Source of the DNA: Pezicula radicicola
Lineage: Eukaryota > Ascomycota > Leotiomycetes > Helotiales > Dermateaceae
Length of the DNA stretch: 64,000 nt
Direction: 5' to 3'
Assembly (NCBI GenBank): GCA_003008705.1
Contig: PDUO01000034.1
Coordinates: 62,001-126,000, forward strand
The notes beneath the pieces are model-generated. The model had not been told where the DNA came from, ran no database searches, and was given only the letters and a program-made list of their open reading frames with translations. The position numbers and the translations under genes are program-made. Below are positions 24,525 to 36,429 of the stretch, piece by piece (within the stretch, counting starts at the first letter, position 1; the number at the start of each line of letters is the position of its first letter).

Positions 24525-25461
24525 CTTGCGGTCTGGGAGAGAGAATGGCAGAGTTGGGAGCTAGGCTTGGGGGAGTTCACGGTTCTGTATGGGGAGGATT
24601 ATGGGGAGTTGATGACACCTGGTTAGGTTGGAGGCTTCATGGGACATCGCTAGGTGCGATGAGTATACGGGCATATAAGGATTAGCAGATAAGCTTTAAA
24701 ATCAAATATTGGAGTTAAGTGAGTTACCAAAATACGTCCAGTTATCTAAATAAAGTGGGCTACCAAATGCAAGGAGGTTACCCATTAAGCCAGCTACTCA
24801 AATCAAGTGGGTTACCAAGGTAAAAAACCTTTACTCCTATGTGGCTAAGTTTAGACTTAGAGGAATACTATAGAAAAATATCTGCTTTGCTCGCTACGTT
24901 AACTACCTATACAAAGTATGAAAATTCCCACATCCGATTCTGTTACGCATGGTTACCGGTATTACAAAGTTGTTATTTGCACCAAAGTGTCAGAGTGCTT
25001 AAGTATAGGACAGACAAAAGTCCTGTCCTCTCCTCTCCCTTTCCGATTGAAGAAGCGGAAAAGGTCCAGCCTCATAGTCTGCCCGCCTTGTATGTAGAAA
25101 TGATTTCCACGATATACGCCTCGCCGTGTGCCATGTCCGCCTTTATATAGGTAAGTATTTGAAAATTTGAAACATGTAGATGTAGATAGATGCTCGGTCT
25201 GGCGTCCTGTTCCGTCCTGTTCTGTCGTTCGCGAATAACTTCGTGCTTTCTGCCCTGGAAGGTAATTGAGTCGAATTCTGGGATTTGAGTTCGAGTGTTT
25301 TTTTGTCCCTCTCGAGTTTTTCCAATCCCTTATCTTCCACATTCTCTTCCCACGCAGTTCGGAGAGTTGTGACACTATGTGAATCTAGTGCAAACCAAAT
25401 CAAAAACTAAACCATTTAAAAACCAATTCGAGCCAACCTCCCCGTCACCGTCCTTTCAAGC
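24525..25461. other. Intergenic, contains reversed repeat copies
   Basis: Between the SigF-like and CYSTM genes. The ORFs at 24839-25150 and 24962-25403 overlap one another and lack protein character. Confidence 0.5.
24708..24822 (-). repeat. Opposite-strand copies of the intronic GTAACTCACTTGATTT repeat
   Basis: On the minus strand the stretch reads TTGGTAACCCACTTGATTTG, AGTAGCTGGCTTAATGGGTA and so on to GGTAACTCACTTAACTCC, matching the intron units in reverse orientation. Confidence 0.7.
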
Positions 25462-25947
25462 TTAAAACAACAACTCCAAACAACAACAACAAGCCAGCGA
25501 TGCTAACAGCGCTTCCATACACCCACCACCACTCCTCTGATTATTCTGATTGTAATATCCACCTTGCGGTTGTCCATAATACATTCCTTGTGGTCCATAA
25601 GGTTGTTGTCCATACCCTGGCTGTCCATACCCTGGCTGTCCATATCCTTGCTGTCCATATCCTTGCTGTCCATAACCTTGTTGTCCATATGCCATTTGAG
25701 GACCTGGTGCATAGTAACCATTACTTTGTGGATACTGTCCTTGAGGGTATTGTCCTTGTGGTGGATATTGGCCTTGTGGTGGGTAGCCTCCTTGCTGGGA
25801 GCTGTTGTAGTAGTCTGTTCCGGCTGTGTGTTGCGGTTGGAGATGCGCTGCTGGTGGTGGGGTTGAGATGTTGCTGGCTTCGTAGGTTGGTGGTGGGGGC
25901 CCGTCGGGCGCAGCGTGTTGTTCGGGGTTTTGTGGCTTTCCTGACAT
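25462..25947 (-). CDS. CYSTM-domain protein with Gln-Gly-Tyr repeats (161 aa)
   Basis: A single-exon ORF from a true ATG at 25947. A proline-rich N-terminus ([12 protein letters not shown]) leads into [20 protein letters not shown] and then a run of [10 protein letters not shown] pentads. The end is [20 protein letters not shown], the cysteine-rich C-terminal helix that defines CYSTM proteins. CYSTM proteins sit at the plasma membrane, probably as dimers, and are linked to stress or metal tolerance in other eukaryotes; no specific role can be read here. The repeat tract is a 15-bp minisatellite in the DNA and is likely length-variable. Confidence 0.88.
   Translation of the reverse strand: MSGKPQNPEQHAAPDGPPPPTYEASNISTPPPAAHLQPQHTAGTDYYNSSQQGGYPPQGQYPPQGQYPQGQYPQSNGYYAPGPQMAYGQQGYGQQGYGQQGYGQPGYGQPGYGQQPYGPQGMYYGQPQGGYYNQNNQRSGGGCMEALLASLACCCCLELLF
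25601..25693 (-). repeat. 15-bp coding minisatellite ([10 protein letters not shown])
   Basis: About six head-to-tail units of the type CTGTCCATATCCTTG on the plus strand, inside the CYSTM gene. Confidence 0.85.
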
Positions 25948-27536
25948 TTTGGGCGTTGTTTGTGAGAGTGTGTTGGTTGAGGTGGAGGTGGTAGAGTGTA
26001 TGTGTCACCAGGTTGCTCTTTTGAGCTTTTGTACGTAGGCCGTGAAGGAGATTCGATGGTGTGTCCTATTCGAGTCTAAGGGAAGTGGATTTTGTGATTT
26101 GAAGTTCTCGTGTAGTGTGATGCCGGATTCGAGTTAGATATGGCGCTCGTTGTAGTCCAGTATGAGAGGTTTACGGCCGAGGTATCCGTCTAAAGTATTG
26201 CGCTGAGCTATGATTAAGAAATCTGGTATTGAAGTATGCGACAAAAAGAAGTATGGCGACGAAGAAGAAATAGTAAGAAATGAGCCGTGGCGACAGTGAG
26301 GGTAGAGAAGTTAGAGCAGTTGTAGAAGAGAGAAGAGTTGAGGTTGAGGCAAAAAAGAACAGTGGTGGTCTTTCCTTTCGGCCAAGAAAGAAACAGTTGC
26401 TGTCGCAAAGATGGCGCACACCATCCATCTTCGGAAGAAAGAAAGGCCACCAGATTGTGGCTATGCTAGAGTCGTGTTTTGCGGGCTGATTACCCCTCGT
26501 GTTGACCTGTTTCGAAACATTTTACCTACTGTTGACATTCTTCGCTTTCTTACTTTGTGGTTTCTGTGTTGTCTTTGTAGATGGAGTAGGGAGTAGGGAG
26601 TAGTAAGGAAAGTTCTTTAAGATCGGACTTACCGAGTTTCTCGAGCTGAAGAGCCGTTCTCCTGCGAACCATCGTCATTATGAACCTCGAACCCAGCTGG
26701 TTTATGTCTGATTTGCTCCGTTCTCTTCGTAGACCCACTCCTCACCGAGTCGGGTCTCGACCATTCCCTGCACGTGCAATGTGAGCTCCAGTCAATTCGA
26801 CTGCGGAGACTACGGGGTATTATTATTTGCTTGCATATGACTGTATACCTAGCTAGGTAGCTAGGTACGACTAGACAACCATTGACAACGACGCAATCCC
26901 CTCCGAGACCTCCGATTGTTTTTTATTGTAAATTCCATTGTTATTATTGTGTAATGATGACCAACCTCTTTCTTTTTAACTTTCTTTTATATATACAGCT
27001 GTAAGAGAGTGGGCGGAATGGGGGAGGAATACCTTCGTACAGTACAGTAATACCGTAATACAGTTATCTGCAGGTCATAAGCGATCTGCCCTGCCGCAAA
27101 GCCCGAGGCCTTGTTTTGGTTGTCCGCGTAGACGATTAGAGAGAGAGAGAGAGAAGTGACCTCAGCTCAGCCCAGCCCACCTTCTCTGCTCTCCCACATC
27201 CTACACTGCTCACAATCAATCAATTCTTACTCTCGTTCATCCATAAACCATCTAATATATCTTCAAACATAGAGTAATTGAAACCAAAACCTGGCGCATT
27301 GAAATCGACAAGGCTAGATAGTAGGATTTCCCGGTTATCGCGACACAACTGATCACCACCAAGACAACCTGAGGCCCGAGCTGACGTTCTTGTTGTTTGA
27401 GGTACCACTCCTCCATTCAATTCGAGAATCTATCTCTTCGCACCAGCGCACAATTGCGCATCTAGAGAATATCCGGACTGATTGCGCGCAACATCCGACT
27501 ATACAAACGACTACCTCAACGTCAGCGTCAGCCGCA
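25948..27536. other. Divergent promoter region, CYSTM and membrane-protein genes
   Basis: No gene supported. It includes an (AG)n microsatellite (about 27138-27155) and a CTAGGTAGCTAGGTA word near 26852. Overlapping minus-strand ORFs at 26171-26450 are not protein-like. Confidence 0.5.
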
Positions 27537-28466
27537 ATGGCTCCTCTACCCAATCCCTTCAACATCATTGTCCGACCAGACAAAAACTCACCCCTCCAAC
27601 TCCTCAGCAACGAAAATGATGCGGGCGAGATAACGACGACGAATATATTTCCCCGCTCCAAATTATCGCCCGACGAATTCCTCGCCGCTTTCCATTCTGT
27701 CCCCTCGATTGACAAACTACAGAACTGGAAGCGAACAATTCCATCGTCAGAGGACTTCCTCGCTGCCTTCCATTCCGTTCCTTCGATTGACAAATCACTA
27801 AACTGGAAACGAACCCTTCCATCGCCTTCGAATTTGGTAAACGGAATACTGCGCCGCCAATCTGACGACAACATCATCCCCTCTGCATACAGTAATATCA
27901 ACTCCGGGCCCTCTCCCGGCACAGTTGTTGGTATTGTCTTAGGATCGATTGCGGGGTTCTTGTTGATACTATGGTTTCTATACACAGTTATGACCTTCAA
28001 CCGTGTCGGTAGTCGGAGCTCGTATACGGAGAGTGTTGTTGTGAGGGATCGCAAAAGGAGTACTGGCTCCCATCGATCACGACGAACGAGTAATATCGAA
28101 ACGGTGCAAATCAACCGCGAACGTAGTCCGATACGGCGCGAAACTGTTCGAGAGGAAGTCCGACATGTGCCTATGAGTGCACCTCCGCCGCCACCTCAGA
28201 TGGGAAGAGTCATTGTGGAGGAGAGGAGAGAGAGTAGGAGGGAGCGTAGTCCTGGGGCGAGTGACGAGGTTGTTGTAATCGAAGAACATTCCCCACCACG
28301 CCGGTCTAAGAGCAAGCGGGAGAGGAGGAGGAGCAGGAGTGTAGATGTTGAGAGTATAGTAGACAGAGAGAGGGAGAGTGGATACAGAACTGTGGATCCA
28401 GTTTCTTATGGTGGTGGAGCGGCGCCATTGAGAGGTGTGGGAAAGAGTAGGAAGAATGGACGGTGA
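27537..28466 (+). CDS. Single-pass membrane protein with duplicated ectodomain motif (309 aa)
   Basis: I start at the first ATG (27537, GCCGCAATGG); the frame upstream has no Met. Residues 43-66 and 69-93 are tandem copies of a unit containing EFLAAFHSVPSIDK and NWKRT. A possible Kex2-type site (ILRRQ) follows near residue 106. One membrane helix (TVVGIVLGSIAGFLLILWFL, about 129-153) separates this from a long arginine/serine-rich, mostly basic tail with SPPRRSKSKRERRRS. This layout (short ectodomain, single helix, RS-rich cytosolic tail) is common among fungal hypotheticals. There is no clear signal peptide. Function unknown. Confidence 0.75.
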   Translation: MAPLPNPFNIIVRPDKNSPLQLLSNENDAGEITTTNIFPRSKLSPDEFLAAFHSVPSIDKLQNWKRTIPSSEDFLAAFHSVPSIDKSLNWKRTLPSPSNLVNGILRRQSDDNIIPSAYSNINSGPSPGTVVGIVLGSIAGFLLILWFLYTVMTFNRVGSRSSYTESVVVRDRKRSTGSHRSRRTSNIETVQINRERSPIRRETVREEVRHVPMSAPPPPPQMGRVIVEERRESRRERSPGASDEVVVIEEHSPPRRSKSKRERRRSRSVDVESIVDRERESGYRTVDPVSYGGGAAPLRGVGKSRKNGR

Positions 28467-30228
28467 CGCCGCAATGAGCTTTAAGCTCACTCAATGTTAG
28501 GTTTGGATCGTACATGATTGATGATACGGTGGGCTGGTTTGGGAATTGGTTCGCTACGGGTGGGCTAGGTGGACGGGATGGGCCGCAACAGTATCCGCGA
28601 AGGAAATTGGGTTTGGTCGGTTGGGATCAGAAGAAGGAATCAGGCCACGGAGAAGAGAACAAGCGAGCGGATTAGGAGTTACTACCGCTTGTGTTGAACT
28701 TGAGGCGCCTGACGGATTGGAATGGAATGGAGTATATTGGGAAGGGAGTATCGATTTTTTTGGGTACATATTGCAGGACAGCTAGGAGCAATCTGTGGCA
28801 GGTAGCATCTTGCTTGGGTTCTTGGGTATATAAGGTATTTTAGTTTGGGGTCATAGTTCGATGCCAGGCTGGCTTGGCTGATCTGTTATGCTTCGCTGTT
28901 GGCCTGCTTTGGTTAGTTCTAGAGACAGGGGAAGATGAGGGCTAGTTTTACGTATGGTAGGCGCATGTGTTGGCATCTTTCTTATTATTTTCTTGGTCCT
29001 TATATACAATAGTTGGCGATTAGCGTGTAATGTACGAAGCAGTTAGCTAGCGAGGTAGTGGTTAATAGGACGAGAAGATTATTTATTTTTGTAGTATATA
29101 TAAGTTAGACACTTTCTACCTTTCTTTCTTGCTATAGGTATACTTTATGCTTATATAGTCCAGCTAGCTTGTTGACTTGAAACATATCGACTCTCTGAGG
29201 TATCCTTTCTTGGCGGAAAGTTATGTCTCCCTCCAGGTGATCTATGATAGGTCCAACGAACTTGAAAACTACCTAGTATCAAGAACTAGATAAACAATCG
29301 GAACTTCGAAGCAGTTGTCTAGGAAAATAGGTGTGAGCTTTACAAGTCACATGAAGTGCCTACCCTCCTACAAAATACTCTTATACTCCTTCGAGAACCA
29401 ATTTAAGAATACATACACGCGCTCTAAGCGCTATATATCATTATAGACTGTCGGCTACCATCGTCTCTTCCTTTCTCCGTTTCCCCTGTTCCGTTGTGCG
29501 ATGTCGGTCTTAGGGTTAAGCTTTCGCATACTCTTTCCTTAGGGATGTTAGTCAAGTCAGCATGCATCTGGTGCATCAACCATCATCCCAGCCTGCCATC
29601 GACACACCACACGGCGTTCATTGCGACCGGAGTTGGATGGAGTTTGAATGAGCACACAACCTACAACCTACATATGGCGGGCAGCACATGGGTTCTTATG
29701 GGCTGGCTGAATTGGTTCCCGGGGCTCTCCCCCTTGGACACCGTACAGTAAGCTGGCGTCATGGGGCTTTTTTACACGGTGAGACCGTCTTGAACCGTAC
29801 AACCTCGACGCTCCGCACCTGGAGCAGAGAGAAGGCGGTGGAACCGTGGCACGATTCTTCATGTTCTGTCGCCAATCGGACATTTTACAGGGCTGCGGTG
29901 CACCCCACCTCAATCATAAGCGGATGCTGAAGGGCGCGCTCGTCAATTGTCATTTTCATGGCGGGGATTGGGTAGAAGCGAACATTGACTCAGGCAGAGG
30001 AGGGAGGCAACTTGTGGTCTTCCTTACTTTCTTGCAACGCTGTTATCTAATCCAGATATCCAGACCTCTTTCTCTCTCTCCTTATTTTTACATCCATAAC
30101 TCTCACGCCTTTTCTTTGACTCTTCCTCTTTCTCTCCTCAAACTCCGTCTCATCTTCCCTTTTCAGCGTGTTGAGACGTTGTCAAGCGTTAGCCTGGCCC
30201 GCCCAGGCCTTGTACATACGCCTTTTAT
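28467..30228. other. Intergenic, long leader of the homeodomain gene
   Basis: No gene supported. Several short ORFs (29494-29751, 29688-29930, 29846-30232) overlap in different frames. The last 150 bp before the start are CT-rich, and a GC-rich hairpin (GCCTGGCCCGCCCAGGC, near 30192) lies about 20 bp before the ATG. Confidence 0.5.
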
Positions 30229-33200
30229 ATGACTACAATTGATGAGATGGATGAGTTCTTCAATTTCGACGATGCTGCACGCCAATTGGACAATCATCCG
30301 TGTTCAGACTTGAATCACCTTCCCTCTGGACCTTACGACGTCGATTTAGCTTTTGCGGAACCAGAAAATGACGAAGATGCCTTCAATTCCATAGAGCACT
30401 TCACGGCCTCGAACCCCACAAATGATCAACTCGCTTTACAGCTGCAGCATGCCGGCGTTGGCGTTGATCATTACGTTGACTGCACTTGTGCCGGCGGCGG
30501 CGTTGACACAACTATGATGAGTCCTGGGGATTTCGCTGACTTTCCAAGATGGGTTAACGGCCTCTACTTCCCCTCCAAACCATGTGCCTATTGTCGCAGC
30601 AGAAAGATTCACTGCAAGATCATCAAGGAAGGTCACCGGAAGGGCTCGTGTACAAGTTGTGTTGCACTTTCCCGAGCATGCAGTCTAACTTTCGACCCTG
30701 ACTTGAATAGTTGGACGTCACAGGATAACATGTATGATCTATCCAAATTCGACTTGTCGACGAACTCTTCCAAAAGAAGCTCCGGTGACTTCGATCTAGA
30801 CCCCGAAACCCTACCGGGAATTAATGGGAAAGTGTACACTGGTCTCACTACTCTTCGGCCGTGTGAATACTGCCACAACCGTGGCTATGAATGCAAGGTC
30901 ATCCAAGAAGGCGAACGCAGCGGCTCATGTACAAGCTGTGTTGCTCTTGAACACGCCTGTAGTCTCGCTACTCAAGAGACTCCAGATGAAATGGAATTAA
31001 ATATCGATGATCCTCGATATCCTAACCCCATCAATGCATGGATTACCACCAAGGTGCCTGACGAGGAATCAACTCTGTTTGAGCACACGTCTGGTGGACA
31101 CACAATAGCAGGACTACAAGGGCTCAAGCTGCCCGAAGATGATCTCGCCAACACGGGAGAGGGTGCCAAAGTCGGAGCGCGTTTCTCACGGGAGTCTGTT
31201 CGCATTCTTCGAGGCTGGCTTTCTACACATCACCGTCACCCATATCCATCAGACGACGAGAAAGAGAGTCTCCAACGACAGACTGGTTTGAACAAGACGC
31301 AGATCACCAACTGGTTGGCTAATGCTCGCCGTAGAGGCAAGGTTCGGGCTCCACGCTCAACATCGCCAATGCCTGTTAGCAATTATGCCCATGGCATGGA
31401 TATCCCGCGTCGGGCCACACCCTCACTAGAAGCCATGAACCCAATGGACAGATGGCAACACAGTCCTCCTGAACACGAACCTGCCTCCATCACAGCTATT
31501 TCCAAAGCCGTGGCATCATCAACTCTCTCCGGCCATGAAAGCCCCTACAGCTATGGCTTCTCAGATGATGGTTCTGCACGCTCCATTGCAAACGTGTCTT
31601 CGACTAGTAGTTTGGGTACCAGTCATTCCAGTGGTGGTTCATTTGCGTCTGCTTTCTCTCACAAATCTCGAGGCTCCTTCGGCTCATTCAGCTCCTTTGG
31701 TAACAGAGGGAGACGCCGCCGCCGTAGGCAAGCACCTAAGCCTGCCAAAGTGCCCAACACCCTTTACACGCCTCCTCGTACCTTTCAGTGTACATTTTGT
31801 ACAGAAACTTTCAAAACAAAGCATGACTGGCAAAGGCACGAGAAATCGTTGCATCTCTCCCTGGAGCGCTGGGTCTGTAGTCCCAACGGTCCTCTTGCCT
31901 TTTACGCAGAATACAATCACCAAGCATGTGTTTATTGCGGTTTGCCGACTCCACCAGAAGGCCACGCTGAAACCCATAACCACTCGGTTTGTGCAGAGAG
32001 ACCCTTAGAAGAGAGAACCTTTTATCGAAAAGATCATCTACGGCAACACCTGAATCTTGTACACAATGTAAAGTTCCAGAGTTGGTCCATGGATGCGTGG
32101 AAAGTAGCGACACCGGAAATCCGTTCTCGTTGTGGTTTCTGTGGGATTGTTATGGACACATGGAGTATCCGAGTAGACCATCTTGCCGAGCACTTTAAAG
32201 GTGGAAGGAGTATGGCTGACTGGAAGGGAGACTGGGGTTTTGAACAACCTGTTTTAGAAGTCGTTGAGAATGCAATGCCACCCTGTGAGTATTACCTACC
32301 CATACTTAAAATGATTCGAGAAACTGACGCTTTGCAGACCTTATTCACGATGAACGAAATACACCTCGGCCATTTGAAGCGTCGAAGTCGCTAACGGAGA
32401 CGTTCTGCAGAACGCCATTTGACGCTCTAGGACTTGGGCTTGTCGACTATATCAATAATAGAGTTGTTAACGGCGAGACTCCCACAGATACCGACTTGCT
32501 CTTAGAGGCCCAAAAAATATTCAACATCCTAGAAGGACTCAGCGAGAAGGGTTCCACTGCAGATTCGTGGTTCAAAGATCTTATTATGTCATCTTGCACC
32601 CCGGAGCAGCAACAACGTCTCAAATTCCAAGAATCTAAAAACTCCGGAACTCACAAGTTTGACCTTCAACTACTTGATATCAAGGCAATGGAACGGCCTT
32701 GCAAGAAAGAAAATGATCTTCAGGCTTATGTTAACCAAAGAATGGCTCTCGGTCTGACGCCTACCGATTCGGAGCTCCAGAGGGAAGCATGTCGTATCAT
32801 CGAGGATTGTGAGGCAACAGCAACATTCAAGTGTAAGGGTGCAGTGGATTGGTTCAAATACTTGGCTAATTCATCGACAAACTGGCTCATGAACTTCAGA
32901 CGTCGTGCAAATCTGCCTCGGAGTGACGAAATGGTTTCCGAGAATATCCGGTCCACAGATGATACAACTATTGACTATAGCATACATACCTATGGTAGAC
33001 TGGAAACGGAGCTGAGAGACTACACGAAGTTACAGATGTCGCTTGGCTTTACGCCGTCCGATGCAGAGCTTCAAGCCAAAGCTCGGATGATCATCTATGG
33101 GAATGACGACCCGTGGAACCAAACAGCCGCAGATGATCCCTCTTACTTCAGTGTGTTCAAGAAGAAATACGGTCTTGCACCGCAGGATGGATCAGAGACA

Positions 33201-34634
33201 TCCGAACCATCCGATATGCTCTTGCTTGGTAATCCCGAGCAACCAACCTCCACGGCTAAGGAATATCACTCTCCCAAAAGTCTCCATTGGAACCTTGAGG
33301 ACATAGCACCGCCATGTGGTGAGCAAATCATGGATCGATTACAGACGATTGAAAAGGATGAGGTGTTAAGGAAGAGCAATCCCACTCAGCCACTGCGCTA
33401 CTTCCTCAACGATGCCAACTGTTACCGTCGTCTCGTGCGGGAGCTCTCTCGCTTCGTAACTTCGTGCATGTCACCTAACAATCCCACTCAACAGTAAGTC
33501 ATCTGGTCAAATCTGAGAAGCCTCTCTAACAATAAATAGTGTCCCAAGTGATGCCGAAATCCAAAATCAAGCGCGCTGGGTGATCTATGACGACGACGAT
33601 CCATGGAACCAAACTGCTGCCGACAACGCCGAATGGCTCGTCCGCTTCAAACGAGATGTAGGTCTTGCAGCTCCAGAAGAAGGACCTGGTCTGCCTAAGC
33701 AAGACGACTCCTGGAATGTCAAGTGTGATGGCTCTGGCTTCTCGCCACCTTACACCTTTCCTAGTGCTTCGAAACTACCGGCTCCATATGATGAGGACAC
33801 GGACATCGAGATCAAGATGCGCGAGAAGATCCTTCATGTCCCAGGCTCTACAGCGAATAAATTCATGAGGAACATGACGAGGAGATATCCCCCATGTGCT
33901 AAGGTGTTCTGTGATAGGTACGTACACTTATTCTGATGTCTTCTTTACAAGTGCTAACATGTAACAGAAATCTTGAAAACGGTCTCAACGATTTTATGAA
34001 GGCAGAATTAGCGAAGGGTTGTATTCCTACAGACTCGGCCATACAAGCTAAAGCGCAGGAGATAGCTGGATGTGCGCAGACAGCAGCAGATGATCTACAA
34101 CTGCTGGTAAAATTCAAGGCGCTGCATGGTATCACAGAGAATACGGACCTTTCGCGTCACATGGATCAACTTCCTGACATCAACAACTCAAGTCACATTG
34201 GCAACTTCCCCACAAACTTTAACTCCACCTCCGACGAAGACATGGCCATGCTGCAACAATTTGATGCTGAGCTTGGCCTTGGGGGTTCAGACGGAAGTAA
34301 TGGAATTGCAGGTATGCCTATAGATTTTGACTTTGGCAAAGCGGTAGTAGAAAACCAGATAGAGATGGGAGAGACTGATTATGCATCTCTCTACCGTGTC
34401 CACACAGCGACGGCCTCTCCCTTGAGACGTCGAGCAAGTCACATTACAGCTTGCAAAGCGGGATACTCTGCCCCTCGACCAACGGATGGGATTCCAGAGA
34501 ATAACCATGAGGATAACACGAATCTTGTACCTCACTACATGGGTTTCTATCCTTATATGAGTCCCGGGGATTTGTCCCTGCCGGATGACGCATTTGATGT
34601 TTTTAGCACAAACCCAGACGCTAGTACGTTCTAA
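30229..34634 (+). CDS. Transcription-factor-like protein: two Zn2Cys6 clusters, TALE homeodomain, C2H2 finger, four C-terminal repeats
   Basis: Exons 30229-32284, 32338-33493, 33540-33917 and 33968-34634 give 1418 residues; all phases agree. Domains in order: Cys119-Cys151 and Cys212-Cys244, both with spacing C-x2-C-x6-C-x11-C-x2-C-x6-C; a TALE/KN homeodomain at about 318-371 ([18 protein letters not shown] ... [11 protein letters not shown]); a serine-rich linker with RGRRRRRRQ; and a C2H2 finger at 521-542 (C-x2-C-x12-H-x4-H) with further Cys/His-rich sequence after it. The C-terminal half holds four copies of a roughly 45-residue unit, (T/S)-P-x-D-x-x-(L/I)-Q-x-x-A-R ... [10 protein letters not shown] ... 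F-K-x-x-x-G-L. It is presumably a nuclear DNA-binding regulator; targets are unknown. MDEFFNF at 30247 is an alternative start. Confidence 0.85.
32750..34140 (+). repeat. Four diverged coding repeats in the homeodomain protein
   Basis: Copies at about 32755-32925, 33046-33180, 33540-33670 and 34020-34140. Copies 2 and 3 share [10 protein letters not shown] exactly; copies 1 and 4 are more diverged. Confidence 0.75.
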
Positions 34635-35030
34635 CTAGGTGGACGAAAAAGGGGTCGGATAAGAGAGAGGAAGCGAGAGGATGGTGGGACTTATGCTAGG
34701 AGAAGGAGGAACGTTAAAACTAGGTCCGAAAGTTGAGGGCCATGAAGAATTAAAACGAAACAAAAGTATGAGAAACTTAACGAGTCTATATTAGGGGTAT
34801 AAGGGGCGTTTGTAGAGGCGATTTGTTCAACAAGGATATCCTTTTCTTAGTCTTAGTTTAGGGATTTTTCTTTAGAAATATAATACTATATACTTATATC
34901 TTATGACGTCTATATCTGTAAATATTTTATGCTTTAATTTATGTTGCTAGGGGTAAGAGTTAATAAGAGAAGTACTGTTAGCTTCTAATAATCTAGAAGA
35001 GCCTGGACGGAAACTCATCGCCTCTAATTC
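34635..35030. other. Short AT-rich spacer between converging genes
   Basis: 3' flanks only; nothing coding. Confidence 0.6.
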
Positions 35031-36429
35031 TTAAATAGCCAATCCCATATCCTTACAACCTTCCACAATCCCCGTATTACTAGGGAAACTAGAATCCATA
35101 GTACAAATTAACAAATTAAAAAGACATTCGGTTTTCGAATCAAGAGGAAGTGATCCATTAAAAGGATCAGCCAACTGAGTTCCCCCATTCGCATCCAAAC
35201 AATTCGTAGGCCCAATCAAGATCTGCTCCTTCGTCATCCCATACTTACTAACCAACAAATTAACAAAATCTTCTTGGGGTTCCGCATTACCATTTCCGTC
35301 ATCCTTAATCATATCATAAGTCGCATCAACACCAGCAGCAGTCTTCCCACAGATCTCCGAATCCAGATCATTGCTATAACAACCGTTCCGAACATCCCGA
35401 AGGATAAATACCCCCCTCGCTTGAAGAACGAGACTTATGGCGAACATGTTGATGGAATCCGTGACTTGAGTTTGGAGATCAGACTGTGTGAAATTTTGAG
35501 CAATGCCTAGGAATGCTCCATCCTGAAGTAAAGAATTTATACCGGTATTGGTATCGTTAACTGGAGCATCAATCGTATCCTTGATGAAAGTCGAGACAGC
35601 AGTTTGATAATCCGTTACAACGGTAGCTAACGAAGTAGCAATAGAACTCCATTCCAGAAAGAGATCAGCTCGAACCGGAGCCTTGACTTTCCCCATCACG
35701 AAAGTTAATGATCCTGTAACTACACTACTTGCAGTACTGACGGGACCCGTAAACGGAATGACTCCGAGGATCGTTGTGAACATTTTTCCCATCGTGAGAA
35801 GTGGTGTTATGTCATCTTTGGGTTTGGGATAGAAATCTGATACTATTCCTGGGAGTGTGAGACTGATTATGCTGGATGCGAAGTTTATGGCTGTGTTTAG
35901 GGAGTTCATGTAGCTGTTCCAGTTTTGGATTGCTACCATTGCGTACCTATAATATCATATATATGTTAGCATTCTTCAATTCTTCAGGATTGATATGATC
36001 GAATAGAACAGAGATTTACTTACCATGCGGGAAGTTGTACTGGTAGACACGGTTGTCCGGCATTACAAAAACTGTCGAGACCGCTTTTCAAATTGATTAG
36101 TTAGTCTATACTCTCTCTAATTTAAAAAAACCACACAAATAAAAGGGAAGGAAAGAAAGTAACTAAACATACCAGAAGAAATTCGGAGCGCCAAAAGAAT
36201 CAGCAAGCGATTGAACGTTATTTGTAGTTGTCTGCGTAACATTTGCCGCGGTCCAGTCGTTAAGAAACTTATCGAGGTCGAGTTTGGTCCAGGTATCAGC
36301 GGTTAAGGGATCTGTAGGACATGAATCTGCTCCATCTCCGGTACCTTGAGGAAGTGCTACTGGTGTTGATAGTGAAAGTGGAAGTATTGAAAATGTGTAT
36401 GCTACTTGAAGGAGTGTGTGGATATGCAT
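35031..36429 (-). CDS. Secreted fungal protein of unknown function (DUF7872-like, 410 aa)
   Basis: Exons 36429-36173, 36083-36024 and 35946-35031 give 410 residues. I start at MHIHTLLQVAYTFSIL, a signal peptide ending near LSLSTPVALPQ. Across the junctions the conserved core reads SFGAPNFFCGLDSFCNAG, QPCLPVQLPAWYAMVAIQNW and then a long amphipathic/hydrophobic region (IPFTGPVSTASSVVTGSLTF) and a C-terminal cysteine pattern (GCYSNDLDSEIC, TNCLDANGG, ECLFNLLICTMD). From memory this fits the secreted ascomycete family catalogued as DUF7872; the number should be checked. Several NxT/NxS sites suit an extracellular glycoprotein. Function unknown. Confidence 0.78.

Noticed and set aside
24839..25403. 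ORFs on both strands between the SigF-like and CYSTM genes
   Set aside because: They overlap each other, lack splice or start context, and have no recognisable motif.
29494..30232. Three overlapping plus-strand ORFs before the homeodomain gene
   Set aside because: They lie in different frames with no protein-like motifs; more likely leader sequence. An upstream-ORF role cannot be shown.
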